A stretch of DNA of 47,340 nt from Treponema sp. (GCA_031276965.1 JAISMC010000174.1:1-47340); one strand, 5' to 3'; shown: positions 25,170-32,859, counted from the stretch's first letter. Notes: generated by a model from the sequence alone, not told the origin. Numbers and translations are program-made.

Positions 25170-26860
25170 GTTCCCGGATCGCCCGGCTCATCTCCGCCGG
25201 AGAAGCCGGGGAACTTGACCGGGAAGCCTCCGCTTCCTGGGGGCTCGATCCCTTTGCCCTGGTGGAAGCGGCGGGCAGAAACGCCGCCCGGGTCTTCACC
25301 AAAGCCTGGGCCTCCCTGGGGGGCGAAAGTCCGGCGTCCGGCGGCGTCCGTGCCGGCGGCATCCAGGCCGGCGGACGCCTGCGTATTGCCGCCGCCGCCG
25401 GTTCCGGGAACAACGGCGCCGACGCCCTGGTGATGCTCCGGGCTTTGATTGTAAGCGGCTGGATCCCCGCGGAAAACGCCGCGGTCCTCATCAACAAAGT
25501 GCCCGCCGCCGGCGAGCGGAATCCCCGTTCCGAGGCGCTCCGTTCCCTTAAGGCCATGGGGGTTTCCGTCTCGGCCTGGAAAGCCGGAGGGGCCTGCCTG
25601 CCGGAGGCGGACATTATCATTGACGGTATCGCGGGAACCGGCCTGGAGGGCCCCCTTAGGGGGACGGCCCTGGAGATGGTGGAGGCCCTCAACGCTTTAA
25701 GGCGGGCCGCCTCTCCCTTTATCGTTTCCATCGACATACCTTCGGGCAATTTTGATTCCTGGACCCGGGACATGCCCATCCTCAGGGCCGACGCGGTCCT
25801 GGCCGTGGAGCCCTTGAAGGAGGCCCTCTACAAACCGGCGGCCCGGCCCTTTGCGGGGATAATACTTCCCGTCCGGGAGATCTTTCCCCCCGCGCTCCTG
25901 GACAGCCGCCGGGGGCCCGAGCTGATTGAATGGGAAAATGTCCGGCGGACCCTTCCGCCGGTCCGCAGCGACGCCTATAAGCACGAGCGGGGGCTGGTGG
26001 AGATCCGGGCCGGATCGGCGGGGGGCGCCGGCGCGGCCCGGATTGCCGCCCGGGGCGCCCAGGCCGCCGGGGCCGGCCTGATACGGCTGGTGGCGGACGA
26101 TTCCATCTATCCCATCCTGGCTGCCGGCGCCGGGGGGATAATGGTTGTCCCGGCGGGGACCGCCCGGCCCGAATCCCCGGAACCGGCGGAGCGGGATCCC
26201 GGCGCTTCCGCGTCCCAGGCCGCCCGTCCCTTTCATCCCGACGCCGTGCTCCTCGGCCCCGGATGGGGAAAGACCCCCGACCGGCCCCTCGTCCTGAAAA
26301 ACGCCTTGATCCGGGAGGAACAGGGGATGCCCCTGATCCTGGACGCCGACGCCATACCCCTGGCGGCGGATCTGGTTTTCCACGGCCATGCGATCCTCAC
26401 GCCCCATCCGGGGGAATTCGCCGCCCTCACGGGCATTCCCAAGGAGGAGGCCCTGGCCCGGCCCGGCCCCGTCCTGCAAAGGGCCGCCGGGGAAAGACGG
26501 GCGGCGATACTCTTTAAGGGCCACGTAATCGTCGTCGCCGGGCCGGACGGCCGCCTGGGGTATCTGGACGGGATGAATCCGGTTTTGGCGGCGGGGGGTT
26601 CCGGGGATCTGCTGGCGGGACTTTGCGCCGCCCTGGCCGCCAGGGCGGTCAGGGCGGGATGCTTTGACCCCTACGACTGCGCCGCCGCCGCCGCCGCGCT
26701 CCTTCTGAAAGCGGCGGAATCTGCCGATATATTCATGGATCCCCTGGACCTGGCGGACAGGGCCGCGGCCGCCGCCGGCGCCGCCTGGCTTCCGCCCCGG
26801 TTCAAGGCCGGGGACTTTGAAGGAAATGCCCATGCAGGACGGAGAATCACCGAAGGCTAA
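25166..26860 (+). CDS. nnr: Bifunctional NAD(P)H-hydrate epimerase / ADP-dependent NAD(P)H-hydrate dehydratase
   Basis: 564 residues, GTG start overlapping the upstream TGA. It repairs hydrated NADH/NADPH. The N-terminal YjeF epimerase domain (about 1-230) has AAGSGNNGADALVMLRAL and DGIAGTGLEGPLRG. The C-terminal ribokinase-like dehydratase domain (about 270-550) has VLLGPGWG, LILDADAIPL, TPHPGEFAALTG, LFKGHVIVV and the nucleotide-binding NPVLAAGGSGDLLAGL. The usual epimerase NNGGDG reads NNGADA here, a small deviation that may weaken that half. An Ala/Gly-rich insertion (about 55-75) contains imperfect GGVRAGGIQAGG repeats. Confidence 0.9.
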   Translation: MSSRIARLISAGEAGELDREASASWGLDPFALVEAAGRNAARVFTKAWASLGGESPASGGVRAGGIQAGGRLRIAAAAGSGNNGADALVMLRALIVSGWIPAENAAVLINKVPAAGERNPRSEALRSLKAMGVSVSAWKAGGACLPEADIIIDGIAGTGLEGPLRGTALEMVEALNALRRAASPFIVSIDIPSGNFDSWTRDMPILRADAVLAVEPLKEALYKPAARPFAGIILPVREIFPPALLDSRRGPELIEWENVRRTLPPVRSDAYKHERGLVEIRAGSAGGAGAARIAARGAQAAGAGLIRLVADDSIYPILAAGAGGIMVVPAGTARPESPEPAERDPGASASQAARPFHPDAVLLGPGWGKTPDRPLVLKNALIREEQGMPLILDADAIPLAADLVFHGHAILTPHPGEFAALTGIPKEEALARPGPVLQRAAGERRAAILFKGHVIVVAGPDGRLGYLDGMNPVLAAGGSGDLLAGLCAALAARAVRAGCFDPYDCAAAAAALLLKAAESADIFMDPLDLADRAAAAAGAAWLPPRFKAGDFEGNAHAGRRITEG

Positions 26861-27398
26861 ACCGGAACCCACGCAGGAGCCGGTTTTCTACTATTCCCGG
26901 GAGAGGCGGCTCGAGCGGGCCTCCCCGGCGCTGCGGGCCTTTGTCAGTGAATCCGGGCCCCCTCCCCGCCGGGGTTTTTTCCGTACCCTCACCGCCAATA
27001 AATCCCAGGCCATGGTCTTCATCTCCATCATCATCATAGCCGCGGTCATGGCGCTGACTTCCATCTTTTACTCCTCCGGGAATGACGTGCTTCTGGAGGG
27101 GAATGTCCTTGCCGTTTCGGCCCTGCGCTATCAGGGATCGACCATTCTGCTTATCAAAAAGGAATTGAAGGATGCAAGGAACCCCTATACGGGGGCGGTG
27201 GACGTGGGGGTTTCTCCGGTTCTCTCCGGGGAAGCGCTGGCCGCCGGAGCCGAAGCGCCGGTTTTTGCGCAGCGGATATTCTTTACCCTGGAGAACAGCG
27301 AGGAGTACCGCATCTCTGTCCCCTTTGAAGGGGAGGAGCTGCTGCTCCTCTTCCAGGCCGAAGAAAAACGGACAAGCCTCAGGGTAAAGCCGGAGTAG
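26832..27398 (+). CDS. Membrane-anchored protein of unknown function (one TM helix)
   Basis: 188 residues from ATG 26832, which has AAGGA 7 nt upstream; TTG 26817 and ATG 26826 are in-frame alternatives. It overlaps the end of the NAD(P)H-hydrate enzyme gene by 29 bp. Residues 1-50 are Pro/Glu/Arg-rich and presumably cytoplasmic. A single transmembrane helix spans about 61-79 (MVFISIIIIAAVMALTSIF). The outer part has beta-rich stretches (LAVSALRYQGSTILLIKKEL, YRISVPFEGEELLLLFQ). No family recognised. Confidence 0.7.
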   Translation: MQDGESPKAKPEPTQEPVFYYSRERRLERASPALRAFVSESGPPPRRGFFRTLTANKSQAMVFISIIIIAAVMALTSIFYSSGNDVLLEGNVLAVSALRYQGSTILLIKKELKDARNPYTGAVDVGVSPVLSGEALAAGAEAPVFAQRIFFTLENSEEYRISVPFEGEELLLLFQAEEKRTSLRVKPE

Positions 27399-27403
27399 CG
27401 CCG

Positions 27404-27432
27404 TTGACCCGGCGGGGGCAATGGACTATCAT
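27404..27432 (+). promoter_or_regulatory. Near-consensus promoter with very short leader
   Basis: TTGACC (27404-27409) and TATCAT (27427-27432) are separated by 17 bp. The predicted start of transcription (about 27439) is only some 4 nt before ATG 27443, and there is no Shine-Dalgarno, so the mRNA of the 27443 gene should be leaderless or nearly so. Confidence 0.55.
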
Positions 27433-27442
27433 TTAGCGAAGC

Positions 27443-27853
27443 ATGGTACAAATTTATTTTTTATCGGTTTTTTTTAATGTCCTGGCCGGTTATGTCCTGG
27501 TTACAGGCGGCGTAGAGGAAGGGACGGATCCGGAAGCCAAATTCCGCTTTTCCATTAACAACGGAACGTTCCGCCTTATCCTGGGGGCGCTTACCGGCAT
27601 AACGGGCCTTTTGAAGCTGCTCTCCCCGGTACAGGGGGATGTGCCGGTGGCGGGGGATCTCCTTTCCGCCCTCGCCGGCCTGGCGGCGGGGCTGATCCTG
27701 GTTTTTGATTTTTACCGTTCCCGCTCGTCCCTTGTCCCGGAACCGCTTGAAAGGGCGGAGCTCTTGCTGTCGCGGGGCAGGAAATGGATAGGCTTTGCCG
27801 TCATAGCGGCGGCGATCCTGCACTTTATGTTCTCCGCGGTTCCCCTGATCTAA
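27443..27853 (+). CDS. Small integral membrane protein, four predicted helices
   Basis: 136 residues. Hydrophobic segments at about 3-21, 43-60, 70-90 and 113-132 suggest four transmembrane helices, with a basic loop (FYRSRSSLVPEPLERAE) between helices 3 and 4. No motif identifies a function. It is preceded by its own promoter at 27404-27432 and is immediately followed, without a gap, by the MutT-like gene (TAA then ATG), so the two form an operon. Confidence 0.7.
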   Translation: MVQIYFLSVFFNVLAGYVLVTGGVEEGTDPEAKFRFSINNGTFRLILGALTGITGLLKLLSPVQGDVPVAGDLLSALAGLAAGLILVFDFYRSRSSLVPEPLERAELLLSRGRKWIGFAVIAAAILHFMFSAVPLI

Positions 27854-28243
27854 ATGGCCGGATCCGTCGCGGGCATAGCCTTTGAGGACGGGCGTTTCTT
27901 TATCGCCCGGCGCAAGGCCGGGGGCGATCTGGGGGGAAAGTGGGAATTCCCCGGAGGCAAGGTGGAGCAGGGCGAATCCGACGAGGAGGCCCTGCGCCGG
28001 GAATACCTGGAAGAATTCGGCGTCCCCATACGGACCGGCCCCTTTTTGGGCAGCGCTTCCTTTGAGCATCACGGCAAAATCCGCAGGGTAAACGCCTACC
28101 GGGTCTACCTTCCCGGCGGGGACCTTACCCTCTGTGAACATACCCGGTGCCGCTGGGCGGATCCCGAAGAGATTGGAACCCTCGATTTTGCCGAATCGGA
28201 CGTTAAGCTGCTGCCGGCCCTGCGCTCCGCGCTGGACCTGTAA
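27854..28243 (+). CDS. mutT: Nudix hydrolase, MutT-like 8-oxo-dGTP diphosphatase
   Basis: 129 residues, the typical MutT size. The complete Nudix box G-x5-E-x7-REYLEEFGV begins at the second G of EFPGGKVEQGE (about residues 36-58). The preceding GGKWEFPGG strand and the C-terminal TRCRWADPEEIGTLDFAESD (base-stacking W, 'P.AD' region) are typical of MutT/NUDT1 enzymes that sanitise oxidised dGTP. It starts right after the stop of the membrane-protein gene with no intervening base. Confidence 0.88.
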   Translation: MAGSVAGIAFEDGRFFIARRKAGGDLGGKWEFPGGKVEQGESDEEALRREYLEEFGVPIRTGPFLGSASFEHHGKIRRVNAYRVYLPGGDLTLCEHTRCRWADPEEIGTLDFAESDVKLLPALRSALDL

Positions 28244-28390
28244 TCCGGCGGGGCCTCGCGCCGTCCGCGGTTCTTTTTCCCCCGTTGGACCCCCCGCCGT
28301 GTACCCTTAACGGCAAACCCGGGCGGCTCCGGCAGGCCCCTTTCGGGCGCGCCGGTTCTCCGCCCGGATCCTTCCGGAAACCGGATAGAC

Positions 28391-28663
28391 CATTCTGGAG
28401 ACCGGATGGACCATTCTGAAGACCGAACGGCTCATTCTGGAGACCGGATGGACCATTCTGAAGACCGGATGCTTCATTCTGAGGACCGGATGGACCATTC
28501 TGAGGACCGGACGGCTCATTCTGGAGACCGGATACTACATTCTGGAGACCGGACGCCTTATTCTGAGGACCGGATGCCTCATTCTGGAGACCGGATGCCT
28601 CATTCTGGAGACCGGACGGCTCATGCTGAGGACCGGGCACTACATTCCGGGGACCGGACGCAT
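28391..28663. repeat. 21-bp minisatellite, 13 tandem copies
   Basis: Thirteen contiguous 21-bp units of the form CATTCTGGAGACCGGATGGAC start at 28391 and recur every 21 bp to 28663; a degenerate copy may precede at 28370. Variation is concentrated at the GGAG/GAAG/GAGG site and in the last four bases, with GGAC, GGCT, CCT and CTA endings. The array lies between the 3' ends of the convergent mutT and methyltransferase genes. Since 21 is a multiple of three, all frames stay open: one strand would read xxHSGDR heptads and the other xLQNEASG heptads, but neither ORF has a ribosome site. There are no spacers, so it is not a CRISPR. Confidence 0.9.
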
Positions 28664-28714
28664 GGCGGCGGGCGCCGCCGCCCGGAAATCCCTGCTTTTC
28701 CGGGCAATGACCGC

Positions 28715-29644
28715 TCAGGTCCGGGGCTTTAAGGCCCGTATCAGCATCACGTCCCCGAAACCGAAACGTTTGGCGGCCCCGTCGGCCAGGCGTTTAACGG
28801 GCGCCGGGGCGGTTCCCGCGGCCAGGCCCCCCCAGGTTTGGATTTTTTCCACCGTGAATCCCGCGGAGCGGAGCAGCGCCGAAAGGGTCCTGACCGAGAA
28901 GAGGTAGAGATGATCGAAGATGGCCGAGCGCCAGCGTTCCCGGAAGAGCCGGGCCTGGAATCCCGCGATGTTCGGGGTGCTGACGTAGAAACGCCCCCCC
29001 GGCGCCAGGATCCGGCCCGCCTCCCGGACAAAGGAGGCGGGGTCGTTGAGGTGTTCGATAAGGTGGGAGGCCAGAACCGCCTGGAAGGAATGGTCCGGGA
29101 GGCGGCTTTCCTCCAGGGGGCTCTCCAGGACGGTAAGGCCCCGGACCCGGCGGGCGTATTCCGCCTGGGGGCCGGAGATTTCAAGGCCCCGGGCGTCCCA
29201 GCCCCGGCTCCGCAGTTTTTCCAGCAGGGCCCCGGTGGCGCAGCCGGCGTCCAAAATCCGGGGCCGTTCCGCCCCCGGCGGGACGGGCAGCAGGGCTTTT
29301 TCCAGCCGGTAGAAACCGGCGCCGGCCAGGGACAGTTCCTGGAGGCGCAGGAAAGCGGCTTCGTTGGCCAGCTCGTAGGAGAGGTAGTCGTCCCCGTGGC
29401 CTTCCCGGTAGCGCCGGCGCACCGCTTCCGGGAGGGGCTGGGGGTTCATCTGAACCAGGCCGCAGTTTCTGCAGCGGACATAGGAAAAGCCCCCGCAGGA
29501 AAGGAGCTCCTCAAAGCCGCCGCGGGCGCCGGCATGGAGGCCGCCGGCATTCATCCCGCAGAGTACGCAGGGGATACGGGCCTTTTTTTCGCCGCTCACC
29601 GGGGTGGACCAGGTTTTAACGGCTCCCTTCTCAGGGCTATTCAA
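28715..29644 (-). CDS. SAM-dependent class I methyltransferase with N-terminal zinc ribbon
   Basis: 309 residues. The N-terminus has CVLCGMN and CRNCGLVQMNP, a two-CxxC zinc-binding module common in methyltransferases of the Methyltransf_23 group from surface-glycan and secondary pathways. SAM motif I is ILDAGCATGALLEKL (about 130-144), motif II LEISGPQAEYAR, and LASHLIEHLNDPASFVREAGRIL with GGRFYVSTPN completes the fold. The substrate is unknown; sugars or polysaccharide intermediates are common for this architecture. It overlaps the degenerate M23 gene by 8 bp and runs towards the minisatellite. Confidence 0.85.
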   Translation of the reverse strand: MNSPEKGAVKTWSTPVSGEKKARIPCVLCGMNAGGLHAGARGGFEELLSCGGFSYVRCRNCGLVQMNPQPLPEAVRRRYREGHGDDYLSYELANEAAFLRLQELSLAGAGFYRLEKALLPVPPGAERPRILDAGCATGALLEKLRSRGWDARGLEISGPQAEYARRVRGLTVLESPLEESRLPDHSFQAVLASHLIEHLNDPASFVREAGRILAPGGRFYVSTPNIAGFQARLFRERWRSAIFDHLYLFSVRTLSALLRSAGFTVEKIQTWGGLAAGTAPAPVKRLADGAAKRFGFGDVMLIRALKPRT

Positions 29645-30518
29645 TCTGCAGGCGGTAACCGGCGCTCCGCACGTTTCCGCTGATGTCGTAGGCGGTTATT
29701 TCCAGATTCACCTGTCCCCGGTTAAGCCAGACCTCTCCGATTTCAAAAAAAGGGGCGGCGGCGTAGATCCGCTCCGCCGTTACCAGGCCGTCCCGGCTTA
29801 CCATGAGGGAGCCGTCCCGGGCGGTAAAGGTTTCAAAGCTGAGCCCGCCGATTTCGACGCCGTTGACCGAACAGGCTATACGGTGGGGGGCCAGGGGCTT
29901 CTCTCCCGGATCCAGCCGGGTATCGCTTGCCTGTACCGAAACCACATAGCGGCCCTGGCCCAGGCTCCGCGCCGGCACGGGATTGATGATCCGGCCGTCG
30001 TTGTTTTTAAGCTGGACCCCCTGGATTACCGGGGCTCTGGTATCGGGCATGGGGGCGATAAACATGGAAGGGTTCACCCAGCGCCGGTCCTTCCGGTCGA
30101 AGAAGGAGAAGTAAAAGCCCTCTTCTTCGGTCCAGCCCGACCGGCCCGAGGAGGCGATGATCCCGTCCTTTTCGACGATGGTTGCATACCCGGATTCCTC
30201 TTTGTCCTCAAACCTGCTGTAAACGCCGATCAGCCAGTCCCCGTGATCGACGGCGGCCCAGGAACCCAGGGGAGAGGGCATCCGGGAGGCAGTACTGGTT
30301 TGGCTGTGGACAAAGAGCAGCTCCCCGGCGGCGGCGGCGTGAATGGGGCCCTGCGAGGCAAAGGAGACCCCCAGGACGGGCTGCTTTCCGTTGATCCAGC
30401 CGAAGTTGCTGAGGGGCGCCGCATTCGGGGAGGGCCATTCCATGCCAAAACCGGGAGCCCAAAGAAGGAAGAAGATCAACGGCAGGACGGCCCGCCCGGG
30501 TTTAATGCGGAGGTTCAT
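29637..30518 (-). CDS. Degenerate M23/LytM-fold exported protein, zinc ligands lost
   Basis: 293 residues with a signal peptide (AVLPLIFFLLWAPGFGM). The LytM fold is recognisable by GVSFASQGPIHAAAAGELLFVH, GSWAAVDHGDWLIGVYSRFE and RSGWTEEEGFYFSFFDRKDR followed by WVNPSMFI. At each metal or catalytic position of active M23 peptidases the expected residue is missing: the H-x3-D pair reads V-x3-S, Y-x-H-L is YSRF, and P-H-x-H-F is GFYFSF. It should therefore be an inactive regulator, as EnvC and NlpD are, rather than an endopeptidase. The C-terminal 110 residues are a beta-rich domain. It overlaps the propeller gene upstream by ATGA. Confidence 0.75.
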   Translation of the reverse strand: MNLRIKPGRAVLPLIFFLLWAPGFGMEWPSPNAAPLSNFGWINGKQPVLGVSFASQGPIHAAAAGELLFVHSQTSTASRMPSPLGSWAAVDHGDWLIGVYSRFEDKEESGYATIVEKDGIIASSGRSGWTEEEGFYFSFFDRKDRRWVNPSMFIAPMPDTRAPVIQGVQLKNNDGRIINPVPARSLGQGRYVVSVQASDTRLDPGEKPLAPHRIACSVNGVEIGGLSFETFTARDGSLMVSRDGLVTAERIYAAAPFFEIGEVWLNRGQVNLEITAYDISGNVRSAGYRLQIE

Positions 30519-31582
30519 CGCTTATCCAGTTCAAAGGAGGCCAGGGTCCCGCCCCCTCCGATGTATAATTGGGAATTACGGCGCTTGAAGAATACGTCTT
30601 CGCTTTGAAACGGGGCGTTGATGATGACCGTTCCGGGGAACCGTACCGCCACCAGCCGTTTCCGCCCTTCCTCCTGGGCCAGTACCAGAAACAAAAGGCC
30701 GTCCCCGCCGCTTTCATCGACCGCCGCAATTTCCCCCGGGAGGGGCAGCTTTAGGCTGTTCCGGGCGTTAATCTCGTAGATACCCAGCCCCCCTTCCCGC
30801 TCAAAGAGGATGCGGCGGTCCCGGTCGATAAAGGCCAGACGGACGTTCCGCCTGAAGCCGTCTTCAAGGAATTCGTGGTAGATCACCTTGTAGGAGTCGC
30901 CGAAACGTTCCAGCACCAGAAAACGCTGATCGTCGATACCCGAAACGACCGTCAGATAGGAGCCGTCGCCGGAAATACGGCAGCCCAGGATCACCGAAAG
31001 CCGGGATGCGCCGGGTTCAAAAAAGAAGATCCGTTTTCCCGTACTGTCCAGCAGTTCCACCGCGCCGTCAAGGGAGCCTACCGCCGTCAGCCCCGCGGCG
31101 GCGTCAATGCAGGTAATGGGGGCGGTGAAATCGTAGGTCCAGAGGACGGCGCCGGACGTATCAAGTTCGGCGACGGCGTTCTGTTCTTCTTTGATCAGGA
31201 AGATCCGCTTGTCCAGAAACAGGGGGTAACCCTGACCGTTTTCTATGGTCAGCCTGCTGTTGTTCCGGGGGTCCAATACCTCGATGATCTCCGGCACCGC
31301 ATCGTATTCGGTCCAGTACTCTTCGGATAATTCCACATAACCCTTTTTAACCTGATTAATGGTATAGCGGCCTTCGGAATCCACATAACCAAAACGGTTT
31401 CCCAGTTTGAAGGGCAGCAGCGGTCCCGTCTCTTCCGAAACGGGATAGGCGCTTTCCAGGGAACTGATCCACCGGCGGATAAGGATGGTTTCTACCGGTA
31501 CGGGCCGGGCGGCAAGAAAGAAATAAACGGCGAAAAAGAAAAAGCCGAGAATAAACCAGCATTTTTTTTTGTTCTTTGCCAC
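30515..31582 (-). CDS. Membrane-anchored PQQ/WD-like beta-propeller protein
   Basis: 355 residues from GTG 31582, which has GGAGG 5 nt upstream; the longer open frame to 31627 would run through the cdd promoter. A signal-anchor helix lies at about residues 8-25 (CWFILGFFFFAVYFFLAA). The exposed part has blade-like repeats: NRFGYVDSEGRYTINQ, QNAVAELDTSGAVLWTYDF, GAVELLDSTGKRIFFFEPG, RRILFEREGGLGIYEIN. No catalytic motif is visible. It is translationally coupled by an ATGA overlap to the degenerate M23 protein, so the two probably form an envelope module. Confidence 0.75.
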   Translation of the reverse strand: MAKNKKKCWFILGFFFFAVYFFLAARPVPVETILIRRWISSLESAYPVSEETGPLLPFKLGNRFGYVDSEGRYTINQVKKGYVELSEEYWTEYDAVPEIIEVLDPRNNSRLTIENGQGYPLFLDKRIFLIKEEQNAVAELDTSGAVLWTYDFTAPITCIDAAAGLTAVGSLDGAVELLDSTGKRIFFFEPGASRLSVILGCRISGDGSYLTVVSGIDDQRFLVLERFGDSYKVIYHEFLEDGFRRNVRLAFIDRDRRILFEREGGLGIYEINARNSLKLPLPGEIAAVDESGGDGLLFLVLAQEEGRKRLVAVRFPGTVIINAPFQSEDVFFKRRNSQLYIGGGGTLASFELDKR

Positions 31583-31601
31583 GGAAGCCTCCGAAACAGT
31601 A

Positions 31602-31610
31602 TGGTATACT
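31602..31610 (+). promoter_or_regulatory. Extended -10 promoter of cdd
   Basis: TGG-TATACT (31602-31610) is an extended -10 box (TGn plus a near-perfect hexamer) about 42 nt before the cdd start, with no convincing -35. It sits between the divergent propeller gene (GTG 31582) and cdd. Confidence 0.45.
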
Positions 31611-31652
31611 CTAAAGAGATATGTCAAGAAATACCGGGAGGCGGCGAAGGAT

Positions 31653-32051
31653 ATGGATATGGAAATGTTATTCAGGGAAGCCCGGGGAGCGGCGGAAAAT
31701 GCCTACGCCCCCTATTCTAAATTCCGGGTCGGGGCGGCCCTGCTTGCCGCGGACGGGACGATCTTTACGGGCTGTAATGTGGAGAACCGTTCCTTCGGCT
31801 TAACCATCTGCGCCGAGCGGAGCGCCGTGGTCCAGGGGATCAGTCAGGGCCGGAGGTCCTTTACCGCCCTGGCCATCGCGGCCCCGGATTCGGCGGTTCC
31901 CGTAGGACCCTGCGGCGCTTGCCGGCAGGTGCTCAGCGAGTTTATGGCGCCGGAGGCCCCGATCCGTTTCGGCGGTTCCGGCCCGGAACGGGTGGACGCC
32001 ACCATGGGGGAACTCTATCCCCACGATTCCCTCCACGATCTGGCGAAATGA
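31653..32051 (+). CDS. cdd: Cytidine deaminase
   Basis: 132 residues, the normal size of the homotetrameric enzyme. Deaminates cytidine and deoxycytidine to uridine forms in pyrimidine salvage. The zinc site is TICAERSAV (CAE, catalytic glutamate) and PCGACRQVL (PCxxC); the substrate-binding FxxCNVEN pattern is present as GCNVENRSFG. ATG 31653 is preferred (GGGAGG 11 nt upstream), with ATG 31659 as an alternative; the longer frame back to 31569 has no family support. Confidence 0.93.
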   Translation: MDMEMLFREARGAAENAYAPYSKFRVGAALLAADGTIFTGCNVENRSFGLTICAERSAVVQGISQGRRSFTALAIAAPDSAVPVGPCGACRQVLSEFMAPEAPIRFGGSGPERVDATMGELYPHDSLHDLAK

Positions 32052-32100
32052 CAGCGCTCTCTTCCGGCCTTGCCGCCGTCTGCTTTCAGAGGGCTCCAAG

Positions 32101-32137
32101 GAAGCTGTTCCAAAAACTGAAATTTTGGAACAGCTTC
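32101..32137. repeat. 15-bp-stem hairpin, member of a dispersed hairpin family
   Basis: GAAGCTGTTCCAAAA (32101-32115) pairs perfectly with TTTTGGAACAGCTTC (32123-32137) around the loop ACTGAAA. It lies after cdd and before the promoter of the HTH-EIIA gene. No T-tract follows on either strand. The loop region AAAACTGAARTTTT is shared with the hairpin at 17258-17288, so both look like copies of one mobile or repeated hairpin type. It may also end cdd transcription. Confidence 0.65.
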
Positions 32138-32144
32138 GTATAAC

Positions 32145-32173
32145 TTGCTATTTTTTGCGGTATGGTGTATTAT
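32145..32173 (+). promoter_or_regulatory. Promoter of the HTH-EIIA gene
   Basis: TTGCTA (32145-32150) and TATTAT (32168-32173) with a 17-bp spacer; predicted leader of about 32 nt containing GGGGAT 7 nt before ATG 32212. Confidence 0.5.
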
Positions 32174-32211
32174 AACTGCAAAACCAGGGATATTTCGCAT
32201 GGGGATTGTTA

Positions 32212-32859
32212 ATGACAGAAGATGCTATATTGACCATAGAAGAGGTTGCCAGGTATTTACGGGTTTCCGAACGGACCGTTTACGACTGGGCCCAGCGGGG
32301 GGAGCTCCCCGCCGGTAAGATAGGAACTGTTTGGCGTTTCAAAAAGGCTGAAATTGAAAGCTGGGTAAACGACAGGCTCTCCGCCAGTAAGCTTATTCCC
32401 CAATTCGGCTCGGTACAGGTAGAATCGGTGCTTTCCCCGGACCGTATCCTCTTCCTTGGTTACTCCTCGAAACAGGATGTGCTTCTGACCCTGGCGGATA
32501 ACCTGGCCGGCGCCCCCCAGGTAAAAAACCGGAAGGAACTGTCCCAGGAGATACTCCGCCGGGAAGAGCTGATGAGTACCGCCATTGGCCGGGGCATCGC
32601 TATTCCCCATGTCCGGCTTGCTTCGGTTACGGATCTGGTGGTTTCCGTGGGGATCAGCCGGAACGACATTCTTGGTTTTCAGCCCCTGGACGACGAACCG
32701 GTCCGGCTTGTCTTTATGATCGCCGCCGCCTATAACCAGCATGCCTACTATTTGCAGACCCTTGCCTTTTTCAGCGCCCGCTTAAAGAACCGTAACCTAA
32801 AAGACGCCCTGTTGGCTGCTCAGGACCCCGGAGAGGCTTACGCTCTGCTTACCGGCTGA
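32212..32859 (+). CDS. PtsN-like EIIA(Ntr/Fru) domain fused to an excisionase-type helix-turn-helix
   Basis: 215 residues from ATG 32212 (the TTG two codons upstream is less likely). Residues 5-52 form a MerR/Xis-like HTH_17 domain (LTIEEVARYLRVSERTVYDW ... GKIGTVWRFKKAEIESWV). Residues about 70-213 form a PTS EIIA domain of the fructose/nitrogen type, with the phosphorylatable histidine in IAIPHVRL. Treponemes have an incomplete PTS (EI, HPr, HPr kinase, EIIA without sugar permeases) that is regarded as regulatory. Here a phosphorylation-dependent DNA-binding switch is the natural reading. Targets are unknown. It is followed by a strong hairpin (32860-32902). Confidence 0.88.
   Translation: MTEDAILTIEEVARYLRVSERTVYDWAQRGELPAGKIGTVWRFKKAEIESWVNDRLSASKLIPQFGSVQVESVLSPDRILFLGYSSKQDVLLTLADNLAGAPQVKNRKELSQEILRREELMSTAIGRGIAIPHVRLASVTDLVVSVGISRNDILGFQPLDDEPVRLVFMIAAAYNQHAYYLQTLAFFSARLKNRNLKDALLAAQDPGEAYALLTG

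Noticed and set aside
28391-28663. CRISPR array
   Set aside because: Repeats are contiguous without unique spacers, and no cas genes are present.
28203-28732. Heptapeptide-repeat ORFs on both strands across the 21-bp array
   Set aside because: A 21-bp unit keeps all frames open automatically; neither ORF has a ribosome site or promoter, and each overlaps the end of a real gene.
31583-31652. Longer starts for the propeller gene (31627) and for cdd (31569)
   Set aside because: Both would run through the shared divergent promoter region; GTG 31582 (GGAGG 5 nt upstream) and ATG 31653 fit the ribosome sites and the family N-termini better.
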